From Graphilbum fragrans (Eukaryota; Ascomycota; Sordariomycetes; Ophiostomatales; Ophiostomataceae), in assembly GCA_001513895.1 (NCBI GenBank), contig LLKO01000006.1, forward strand, positions 994,526 to 1,058,525: 64,000 bases of DNA, written 5' to 3'. The notes below the pieces were generated by a model. That model was not told where the DNA came from. It saw nothing but the letters and a program-made list of their open reading frames with translations, and made no database searches. Numbering within the stretch: the first letter of the stretch is position 1; every line of letters begins with the position of its first letter. The position numbers and the translations under genes are program-made. This document shows, one piece after another, positions 21,852 through 30,505 of this stretch.

Positions 21852-21983
21852 CGTGTTCGAGAAATGGGTTTGCACGCGTGGTCCAGCGAACAGTGGTGCG
21901 CGATATTCTGCGCCCGCGATTTTCGCTTGGTGGGGCGACTCTCATGGCCTTATCAACGCTATCGTAATATCTACTCCATCACA

Positions 21984-22163
21984 TCAACCTCGCTCCGTCC
22001 CTGCTGCCTCCTCGGCCGCTTCGTCCAGCATCTCAGCAATCGTGCTCCCCACCTGCGGCTTGTCCTTGAGCCAGTTCGTGTGCCCGTAGCCAGCACTCCG
22101 GCTGCTTTGCACGCGCTTTGAGACAGCAGGCAGCCACTTCTCACCGCCTTTTTCTGCCCGCCT
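21984..22163 (-). pseudogene. Orphan coding-like fragment, unknown family
   Basis: In one minus-strand frame about 59 codons are open up to a TGA at 21984-21986. The peptide contains EKWLPAVSKRV, then SAGYGHTNWLKDKPQVGSTI and an acidic end. Codon third positions are GC-rich as in the neighbouring genes, and the residue pattern looks like the C-terminus of an enzyme. A possible splice acceptor (TTTGTAG) precedes it. No upstream exon fits, because the plus-strand gene begins at 22269. I cannot name the family. It may be the remnant of a lost cluster gene or chance. Confidence 0.3.
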
Positions 22164-22268
22164 ACAAACATGTCACCATCGCCAACCATCCTCCTCATCG
22201 CATCTATATTAACTTGACCTGACTGCGAAAGCGAACGACACAAAACGATCATGCGCTACTAATCGATC

Positions 22269-23520
22269 ATGGCTCTGAAACTGCCCCTCGCATGTGAGGT
22301 CGAGGCCTTCACAGACGCCCAACTAGATGCCTTCCCCGAAGCCAGTCGCCTTCCCAACGGCGATCGCATGGTCGAAGTCGAAGACCCTGACAATCTGAGC
22401 GACCCGTTCATCCAGCGTCTTCGGTAGGTACCATCGCATCCCATCTTGCCGCGCAGAAACATAATTTTGACTAGATTTTGTTCAGTGCCCGCATGCGGCC
22501 TGCCTCCAAAGCTGTTGACCTTGACCAAGTCTCTGCGCGACTCCTGTCAACCCCATCCGAACCTCCTCGGTCCATCTCCCCTTCTTGATCAGACAGCACC
22601 TCCTGTTCCACACCGTCACCTGAGGAAATATACGAAGAACAATACAAATTGGAAGAGGAGGCCTACAGAAAATTGGCGACGGACGGGGGACGCCCGTTCT
22701 ATTCCATCGAACTTCTGCCCTCTCTTTCTCGGCATCCCGAACAGCACAACGACATTTTGCGATACTGGAGCCACCCATCGCGTCCTTCCTGGCGCGTGTT
22801 TGGTACTCAACGCTACTCTTGGTTCTTTTTTCGCCGTTGGCAGCAGGGAAACCGAGAGGGCTGGACAGACTCCGAGGCCACCGGGTACACCAAGTACATC
22901 CGATACCAGCTCGCACGCCACTCTCTCGACGTGCCTTCGTTTACGTGCAAGGCCGACTGTAAGCAACAAGACAAGCTCACCGAATGGATCGAGTACATGG
23001 GCCACATCTGCCGGACCATTTTTGTGGGATGAAAAAACAGAACCCTATCGACTATGAGCTAAACGTCCTGCGGCTCGGGTGGATGCAAGATCAAATACCA
23101 CTGATACGCGCAGGGCCAGCCCACGAGGCACCAGACGCCGACGAAGGAACACCATCCGAGAAGCAAAAAGTCCAGGACACCCGATCGTCTCCAGAGGCGC
23201 TTACGAACCTATCAGCAGGCAGCTCAGCTCACTTGTCGCAGACAGAACCAAGCAGTCCAGAGCCGGCACCAGAGCGTCTCGGCCGCTCTAGTCCGAGTGC
23301 CTCGAAACTGGAGAGCGAGTCTCCCCTCGCCGACAGCAACACCTTGGCACAGACAAATGGCAGTATCCCAGACCAGCAGAAGTTGGCAAGAATGGTGGCA
23401 GCGATGTCAAAGCTACGAAGAGTGGTGCAACTGTTGAGTGTACTCGAGATGATCAAAGTGATGCCCAACACACTGCATTCCCATTTGCGGCGGCCTCGAC
23501 GAGCTAGACACGGTAACTGA
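22269..23520 (+). pseudogene. Hypothetical fungal protein gene, apparently disrupted
   Basis: A first exon 22269-22423 (MALKLPLACEVEAF..., donor GTAGGT) joins after a 62-bp intron to an exon at 22486. That frame meets TGA at 22586-22588, although it continues open on the far side (EEIYEEQYKLEEEAYRKL, RYSWFFFRRWQQGNREGW, KLTEWIEYMGHICRTIF) to a second stop at 23030-23032. The continuation DYELNVLRLGWMQDQIPLI lies in another frame (to 23520). The blocks resemble a common, uncharacterised Pezizomycotina family ending in a Trp-rich segment followed by an L.W..DQ.PLI motif. A weak 51-bp intron (22546-22596) could remove the first stop, but the second break needs a frameshift. Either the gene is decaying or there is a sequence error near the T and A runs at 23019-23037. 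Confidence 0.45.
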
Positions 23521-24158
23521 TCCGAACAGCATGGGCCAGTGGGCTAAGTGATTTCTCTGCCTAGGAGACGAAGGGATGCGAAACTGGCGGGTCAGAGAGG
23601 GATCGTGGGTATACGATGCCCTATGATGTGGGTTATTAGATTGGCAAAACTGCTTTTATCACGGCGCTTGGGAGGGGCAAGGATTATTGACCAGATGAGA
23701 CATAGCGATGTTTTTATGATACCCCTTAGATATATTGTGCTATTTTCAGCATTCATGGCTACTTTCTGCAGACTACCACGCTCCGTGACGACGGCTGCTT
23801 TCTTTGTCGTCCATTCGCCGTCCCATCACATCGCCAAGTGGACCTCGCGCAAGTTTCTACATACGGTTAGCGCCGTAAGCCGTGATGCTTCACCTCGCCC
23901 ATGCTTCCCGGTTTGGCAGGTTATGCGAGTGTGGGATCCTCGCGTTCGCGCTCAATTCGGCACCTCTCGCGAGGTCTGATAATGACAGTTTGGACTTTTT
24001 TGTTTATAAAAGAAGGCCAAACCCCCCCAAGACCGATTTCTTTTTGCATCTCTCATTCATTCGTTCTGCACCCAATACTTTCCTCTCCTCATTTTCTCCT
24101 ACCTTCATAAACACCGCACAATACAGCTTCAGAACTACAGCTTATCCATCATTTCACC
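23521..24158. other. Intergenic: cupin promoter
   Basis: No convincing gene. A plus-strand open frame (23548-23979) has no recognisable pattern. The second half holds the promoter of the cupin gene, with a TATA box at 24005-24012 and a pyrimidine-rich tract after it. Confidence 0.6.
24005..24012 (+). promoter_or_regulatory. TATA box of the cupin gene
   Basis: TATAAAAG stands 154 bp before the ATG at 24159 and is followed by a CT-rich tract, as in many strongly expressed fungal promoters. Confidence 0.55.
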
Positions 24159-24668
24159 ATGTCCTCCGCCAGTTCCACCCCCCGTGTCGTCGTCACCTCC
24201 CACGCAAAGAACGGCATCTCATTCTTCCGCTCCGACCAGGAGCTGCCGCTGTTCCGGCCTTTTGGCCCGGCCGGCTCGTCCTTCTGTGTCTTTGACACCC
24301 GCGGCGCTGTCCCTGTCAACAATCTCGACCCTTCGGTCCCCGTCGGGAACTCGGTGCCACGCTGCCCACCCAACGGCCTCAACTTCTGCATCAGCAACAT
24401 CGCTGCTGGCGCGGTTGTGCCCATGCACCGCACGCTCAGCCTGGACTATGCCGTCGTGGTGTCTGGCGAAATCGTGCTGGCCCTCGACAACGGCGACGAG
24501 AAGACGGTCAAGGAGGGCGAGTTCATCGTGCAGTGCGGCACCAACCACTCGTGGATCAACCGCACCGAGGAGACCTGCCGGCTTGCTTGTGTGTGTGTAA
24601 GCGCCACTGCGATCAAGCTGGAGGACGGGCGCGAGCTGGAGGAGACCGTGATCAGGAAGCCCGCTTGA
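24159..24668 (+). CDS. Small cupin-domain protein
   Basis: A single exon of 169 codons. The second half forms a cupin beta-barrel: SNIAAGAVVPMHRTLSLDYA is motif 1, here with a single His, and GEFIVQCGTNHSWINRT is motif 2, with a His. SGEIVLALDNGDEKTVKEG lies between them. It resembles small fungal cupins of unknown role, some of which stand in secondary-metabolite clusters as cyclases, isomerases or decarboxylases. With few metal ligands visible, catalysis is uncertain. No signal peptide. Its 3' end faces the Zn2Cys6 gene ending at 24718, only 49 bp away. Confidence 0.85.
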   Translation: MSSASSTPRVVVTSHAKNGISFFRSDQELPLFRPFGPAGSSFCVFDTRGAVPVNNLDPSVPVGNSVPRCPPNGLNFCISNIAAGAVVPMHRTLSLDYAVVVSGEIVLALDNGDEKTVKEGEFIVQCGTNHSWINRTEETCRLACVCVSATAIKLEDGRELEETVIRKPA

Positions 24669-24717
24669 TGTGCGAGGCGAGGATAAGGTCCATGTCTCTA
24701 GCAGGGTTCCCATGTAC

Positions 24718-26427
24718 TTAGACATTGCTCACATCGCCAAGTATCTTTTTCATTCCAGTGTATTCTCGAATTCGTTCAAACACGCGAGCCCCTCGTTGCT
24801 TTTGCTCTTGTGTCGTTGCATTAGACGGATCCTTGGTGGTTTTAATCGGCCACAGGAGGAGGTAGCCGCCGATGGCACGGCAGCGAGGTGGTCCGCTGCG
24901 CGAGTCGTGCGGCTGGCCCAAGTGGTCAACGTCCCCAAATGTCTGAGGGACCGTGGCCAAGATCTCGTCAGCCAGCACTTGGACGGTGAAGACACAGTCT
25001 TGTACTGCTTTTGTTAATATTTGATGGTGCTTTTTGTGCAAGTTGGGCGTTTCCAGAGCTGCATAGGAGCACTTGAGCAGCTGCTGCAGGAATAGTATGC
25101 GTGCAGCTCTGTGGTAATTCCACTCGTATGCCATCCAAACATCCAAATGCAGCTGGACGACATCCGTGATACCGCTCGTCGCACTGTGGAGGTCGGGTCT
25201 ATCTGCAACAGGCAGAGTAGTAAATGTCCTGTGCGGTGTCTGATGCCAACTGACGGCAGCCTGGTCCAGTGAGTGCAGCTCTTGTATTGTATCAACGACA
25301 GTCCGCAGTGGGAGACCCCCAGCGTAGATTTGTCCGAGAAGTGCTCGTGCCCTCTTGCAGGTCTCATTTATGTTGTTGGCCAGTCCTTCGAGACGCACAT
25401 ATGGCTCGGTGTCGTTCAGTTGATGGAGCACTTCAGCTGACTCAGGCAACAGTTCCATATTGAAAGCCAGTTGCTGTTTTTGCTAGAGGATCCAAATTTC
25501 ATTAGATTAGATAGAAGGTGCCTAGTATTTGGGCCGTGGCGACTCACAATCCTGTGATGGGCCAACCGGAAGAGGCTCCATCCCCGTGGGTTGTGAGTGA
25601 GCTCCGGTCCGCGTAATCTGAGAATCTGCGCCATTCCTTGGCCGTGACAGCCTTTCGAAGCTTCATCTTGAATGTACAGGGTCTAGATGGTTAGCCGCTA
25701 TCTGTGATCTGCCGTGAAAACTGCATACTTCAAAGATATCCAAGATAACAACCGTCATCAGGTCGTAGTCATCGGGCTCCTTTCCTGGGACGGTGAGCGA
25801 TTCACCCAGCGCTTTCAGCGCCATACTGTAGCACTGAAGTGCCTTTTGCTCCAGGAGATCTCCATCTTGGTCCCTAGATAAATCTGCATAAGCTGCCGCG
25901 CGCACGGAATATCGAAGAGCATGTCGGCCGGCGTTGTTGACTTCTTTGAACATGCAGGGGAGGTGCTCGAGGAAGCCTGGCAAAGATGTGCGACTGCAGG
26001 GGTAGAGAACGTATTTATCCAAAAACAGGTCGACGGCTTGCTCTTCAATGGGTAGATCGTGCTGTTGTCTAGGAGCGACTTTCAACCAAGGACGAGGATT
26101 GCCAATTTTGACGCTGGCTGCTTCGCTCAGCGTCAAGGAAGATGCATCTGCAAACTGGCCAGGTCGCCGGGTCGAGCTAGAACTTGTATCAACAGACTTG
26201 CTGCGCCTCCTTGATGTGGAAGGAGAAGAGGGCGATGCTGAGCTATGAATTGCTCTTGCATTTTCAATGACCTTGACCGTCTCGTGGCGGAAGACAAGCG
26301 ATGCGTCGTCCCTGTATCCTTCACAAACTTCATTGCGATTGATACAGCGTCGGCAAGATGGTCGCCCTTCATCGCAGCGGACTCGCCGTTCTCTGCAGCG
26401 AAGGCATCCCCGACTAAGGCGGCCCAT
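24718..26427 (-). CDS. Zn2Cys6 transcription factor (Fungal_trans_2 type)
   Basis: Three exons (26427-25729, 25682-25548, 25482-24718) give 532 codons. The start MGRLSRGC is preferred over an in-frame ATG at 26493 because this family begins directly with the zinc cluster. Here that is CX2CX6CX6CX2CX6C at residues 8-35, followed by GYRDD. A Ser/Arg-rich linker follows, then DLPIEEQAVDLFLDKYVLYP and EQKALQCYSMALKALGESL, typical of the Fungal_trans_2 (PF11951) group. The middle exon carries GPELTHNPRGWSLFRLAHHRI, another landmark of that group. Targets are unknown. It converges on the cupin gene and diverges from the NACHT gene. Confidence 0.86.
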
Positions 26428-27228
26428 TTTGTTCACCAAGCCTTTGGGGGCGATGTTACAGATGGGGCCTATGAGAGGGGCTGAGAGTCTCAAAGCCTAC
26501 GATGTGGGGTCAAGACGAACGGCTTGAAGTATCGCCGATTCTACAGACAGTCCTTGGTGTTCATTCCCTTATGCCTTCAAATGGGCCACAAGGGGGCATC
26601 AATGGCTACAGTTACAAAGTTAAGGACGGCTACCTCATTACACATTAAGCATAAAACTCTTGGTCGTCTTCATGATACTAAAAACGCACAAAACCAGGCA
26701 TGTCTATTCAACTAATATTCTCTTATTAATTGACCGAACACGGGCGCACCACAGGTGGCACGAGTACAAACTTGAGCTCAGACCAACGAGATATCATGAG
26801 TGCTTTTCATTGGATATACGGAGTAGTTGTACACTATGGTTGGAGGGGGCCACATTTTTCCCCCCTGAGAGTTCCCCCTGAGGGGTTGTGCCGGCCAATA
26901 GGCAAGGGCTGCTGGGGCTGTGTTGTAGCATCGTGGCGGGTAGAGGAGCCAAAATGAGGCGAAGCCATCCACGCCTTGGCGTATTGGGCAAGCTGGGCAC
27001 ATCCATACATAAAGTGAAGAGTGCGCGATGATAGACCGTAGACCCTTTTATTATCAATATCTATGTCCAAGGAGTTGGACACTGTTTATCTTCTTTATTG
27101 TCGCTCGATGGCCTCTCTATGAGCCTACTGTCTTCCTTATTTCCCAGAACGCGAACCTATCGTTGTCTTGCCAGCGAGGATCATTCTTGTTGTGAACGAA
27201 CGCCAATTCCCCGACTCCAACATTTGCC
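26428..27228. other. Intergenic between divergent regulator and NACHT gene
   Basis: No gene is supported in these 801 bp. AT content is higher than in the flanking exons. A TACGGAGTA nonamer lies at 26817-26825. It must contain the promoters of both divergent genes. Confidence 0.6.
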
Positions 27229-30200
27229 ATGATGGACCCAGTAACAGCCGTGGCGTTGGCTGGAAACGTTCTCCAATTTGCCACGTTCGTTGGCGGTTTA
27301 CTTATCGACACCCGCAAGTTGTATATTTCAGGCACCAGCGAAACGAACAACCACTTGCAAACTATATGTGACTCGCTCATCCGCTTCAACACGCAACTTC
27401 ACGAGCCGCCAACCTCCTTTTCGGAGTCTAGGGGCAAGGCGTCGGTGCACAGCACAGCCATTGCCACATGTGCGGCGTCCTGCCAAAAGGACTGCGAGGC
27501 TTTACTTGGTATCATGAACAAGCTCAAGATCACTGGGGCCAAGAGAACCCAGCCGTGGAAGAGTTTCCGGGTCGCCCTGGCCCAGTGGCAAAAGAAGAAC
27601 GAGATCGAAGAGTTGCGATTGCGCATTGAAGACTACCAGCGCCAAATGACATTGATGTTGTGCGCAGTATCCAAGTATGTTTTCTTCCATGCCATCTGTC
27701 TTATTGCTTTATTAATGTTACTAACTTTGGACAGCGAGGGCATACTGGCCCTAGAGAAACAAGTAAAGAACCTTGATCAACGGATCTGGACACCGAATAC
27801 TGAATCTAGGCTTGATTCAATTCTTTCCGAATTGAAGCTTCTTCAAACGCGCATTGGAGAGCAAAGCAGCCACAAACCTTTCACCAATATCAATGTGTCC
27901 AGTATATGTGACGACCTCTCCAACCTGTCGCTAATTACTCGCTCATTTGAGAAGGAGGCCCGGGTTCTAACCTCTATCGACTACAACTACCGGATGCTTC
28001 GCCACAATGCAATACCACTTGCTCACAAATCAACCCTCAAATGGAGCTTGCAAGTAGTGAATAATTCAGATGATGAGTTCAGAAAGCTCCGGGGCTGGCT
28101 CAGATCCGGCGAAAGCCTTTTTTGGGTTTCCGGAAAGCCAGGGTCCGGCAAGTCGACTTTGATGAAATACATTGCTGGGAGCAAAGACACGCGCTCATGT
28201 CTACAAAACTGGGCCAGTTCGGACAAAGTCCTCATCGTCAGCCATTATTTTACGGTGACTGGTAGCCCCATCCAGAAATCCATCGAGGGCCTTTTTCGTT
28301 CGCTTGTGTTTGGCATTCTGGTCCAGAAAGCAGACCTCATCGCAAAGGTCCTGCAAAATCGCTGGGACCAACCCAGAGAGCAGCCCCCATGGACATTGGA
28401 CGAGTTGGAAGATGTTCTTGGGCGTCTTGCAGTTGCGGTTGCCAGCGTGTCATGTAGGATCTGTTTCTTTATCGACGGTCTAGACGAGTGCGACGGAGAT
28501 CACATTGACATTTGCCGAATGCTCAAAGAGTTATCCAAGAGCCCGTCTGTCAAAGTGTGCATCTCAAGCCGGCCATGGAATGTGTTTGAAGACGAGCTAG
28601 GAGACAGCCTTCCTTCGAAGCTCTACATGCATAAGCTCAACCACGATGATATTCAAAACTTTGCAGAGTCTCGTCTACAAGAACACTCACGATGGAAAAT
28701 CTTTCAGGCTTCTGCGAACTCTGGCCGGTTGCCCCTTCTCGTCAACGAAATCGTGTCTAAATCTAATGGCGTCTTTCTCTGGGTCAGTCTGGTGGTCAAT
28801 TTACTCCGAGAAGGCCTCACAAACGACGATAGTCTTTCCGATCTGCAAAGGCACCTGGACAGCTATCCTGCCGATCTGGATGATTTCTTCAACCACATTC
28901 TCCAGTCTGTGCCCCCCATCTACAAAGAAAAGATGGCCAACACTCTGTCGCTTGCGCTCGCGGCAAATGATCCTCTACACATTGAAATGTATCTATTTCA
29001 TGATGTAGAAGCCGATGACGAGGATTATGCCCTAAAAGGGCCCATGGAACTGCTGCCTACAGACCTCCTAACCACGGGCCTGTTGCCAACAGATCCTGAA
29101 ATGCAGGAAAAGCTTCGCAGCACCGTTGCACGGCGCATCAACGGACGATGCAAAGGACTGTTAGAGCGGAACGAAGAGCATATACAATTCATTCACCGCA
29201 CAGTATACGACTTCCTTAGCACCTCGCCATACCTCGAAATGGTCACTAAGAAGAGTATTACTGACTACATTCCGTGTCTTTTAAAAGCACATGTGGCCAT
29301 TTTTTTACGCTCCAGTTTCCGACCAGAAAGCATGGCTGCAGAATCCGACACCATACGCGAAAACGTGAATTTTTTCAGCTCGCTAGATGTCTGCTTAATG
29401 CAATTTGAACAATTGAAACGGCGAGGTGAAAATACGGCCGTGCTCACTCAAGCACTATTGGACACGCTGGAGGATGGCATCGTTTGTATGACTTTGGATG
29501 GGCGACTCCCAGTGCGTGATCCGTCTAACGCCAAAACCACTTTTCGGCAAATGGCACTGGCGCGTGGATTCAGCCAATACATCCGCAGCAAGATGACCAT
29601 CGACCCAGACTATTTCAGAAGTACCGACGCTCTGGAGGGACGTCCTTTGACCGCAGCTCTCAATGGCATATATGACATGACTGATGACCGATACTGGGTT
29701 ATCACGCGGCTTTTGAAGGACAGCTGCGAGTTAAATCTAGAAATTGCAGGCACATGGGAGTCCCACCAACATAGAGTTGCAATGAAGTTGATGCAGGCAT
29801 ACTCAAGTACGGACATCTACAAGCTGTATTGGCCGCAGGCCGTCAAGATATCCGCATGTCAACAAAAAAACATCTTCCTCGTTCTGCTTGAATACGGAAT
29901 GAGTCCGAATCTACTCGGGCTGAGAGCAGTGGAAATAAATGCCTACCATTTGATACCGATCTGGCTATTGCTGCTGTTGTATACTGACTTTGGTTCGTGC
30001 CAGCAACTTGAGACGTACGGAGAAGTGCTCGTCGCTATGCTCCGCCGCTGTGGATCGCTTGAAAATGTCGCCATTGAAAAAAGCAACCGGTTCGGTATGC
30101 CACGCACACCAAAAGAGCGACACAATTTTTGGGAAATATGCGATAATGGTCTCTTCAAGCTAGTTGGGGGAGGGTGCTCGAGAACGGACAGCGTGTTGAT

Positions 30201-30432
30201 TAAGATTTTCAGCCATATCTTGTCCAACATCCCCGTCGGGTCAGAGGCGTATGAAAAGGCCGAAACATGGCTAGGAAAAGCGCTAACGACGAATGGCATC
30301 AAAAGTCTCAAAAGTGCTGCTGCCTCTGTGCAGCCGGAGGAAGAGTCCAGCGTCTCAAGGAAGAGGCGGGCGGAAGACGAAGCAGTGGTCCCTAATAAAA
30401 GGGCCCAGATACAGGATTCAGCTGATTCATGA
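27229..30432 (+). CDS. NACHT-domain STAND protein (fungal NLR-like)
   Basis: Two exons (27229-27674, 27735-30432) give 1,047 codons. The 60-bp intron has GTATGT, TACTAAC and CAG signals, is a multiple of three and contains no stop, so an unspliced frame also exists. The N-terminus (MDPVTAVALAGNVLQFATFVGGLL) is the fungal STAND N-terminal domain related to HeLo-like regions. A NACHT ATPase follows: Walker A GKPGSGKST at about residue 281, Walker B FFIDGLDECDGD at about 394, and sensor SSRPWNVF. The region QFIHRTVYDFLS (about residue 630) is the winged helical part seen after NACHT in these proteins. No ankyrin, WD40 or TPR repeats are visible in the last 400 residues. A basic stretch SRKRRAEDE and PNKRA near the end may be a nuclear signal. 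A role in self/non-self recognition or cell death is inferred from the family. Confidence 0.88.
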   Translation: MMDPVTAVALAGNVLQFATFVGGLLIDTRKLYISGTSETNNHLQTICDSLIRFNTQLHEPPTSFSESRGKASVHSTAIATCAASCQKDCEALLGIMNKLKITGAKRTQPWKSFRVALAQWQKKNEIEELRLRIEDYQRQMTLMLCAVSKYVFFHAICLIALLMLLTLDSEGILALEKQVKNLDQRIWTPNTESRLDSILSELKLLQTRIGEQSSHKPFTNINVSSICDDLSNLSLITRSFEKEARVLTSIDYNYRMLRHNAIPLAHKSTLKWSLQVVNNSDDEFRKLRGWLRSGESLFWVSGKPGSGKSTLMKYIAGSKDTRSCLQNWASSDKVLIVSHYFTVTGSPIQKSIEGLFRSLVFGILVQKADLIAKVLQNRWDQPREQPPWTLDELEDVLGRLAVAVASVSCRICFFIDGLDECDGDHIDICRMLKELSKSPSVKVCISSRPWNVFEDELGDSLPSKLYMHKLNHDDIQNFAESRLQEHSRWKIFQASANSGRLPLLVNEIVSKSNGVFLWVSLVVNLLREGLTNDDSLSDLQRHLDSYPADLDDFFNHILQSVPPIYKEKMANTLSLALAANDPLHIEMYLFHDVEADDEDYALKGPMELLPTDLLTTGLLPTDPEMQEKLRSTVARRINGRCKGLLERNEEHIQFIHRTVYDFLSTSPYLEMVTKKSITDYIPCLLKAHVAIFLRSSFRPESMAAESDTIRENVNFFSSLDVCLMQFEQLKRRGENTAVLTQALLDTLEDGIVCMTLDGRLPVRDPSNAKTTFRQMALARGFSQYIRSKMTIDPDYFRSTDALEGRPLTAALNGIYDMTDDRYWVITRLLKDSCELNLEIAGTWESHQHRVAMKLMQAYSSTDIYKLYWPQAVKISACQQKNIFLVLLEYGMSPNLLGLRAVEINAYHLIPIWLLLLLYTDFGSCQQLETYGEVLVAMLRRCGSLENVAIEKSNRFGMPRTPKERHNFWEICDNGLFKLVGGGCSRTDSVLIKIFSHILSNIPVGSEAYEKAETWLGKALTTNGIKSLKSAAASVQPEEESSVSRKRRAEDEAVVPNKRAQIQDSADS

Positions 30433-30505
30433 ATATGGGAGCATTACTTTCAGGCTTCAATACATTTCTATGGCTTTACTTTCATCACCAACTTTTCGGT
30501 CCAAT

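Noticed and set aside
20776..21945. A 389-codon minus-strand frame overlapping the bisphosphatase
   Set aside because: Low-complexity Gly/Ala/Arg sequence in a different frame; the FBPase motifs are in the frame ending at 20805.
23548..23979. A 143-codon plus-strand frame before the cupin gene
   Set aside because: No recognisable domain, poor codon pattern, and it runs into the cupin promoter.
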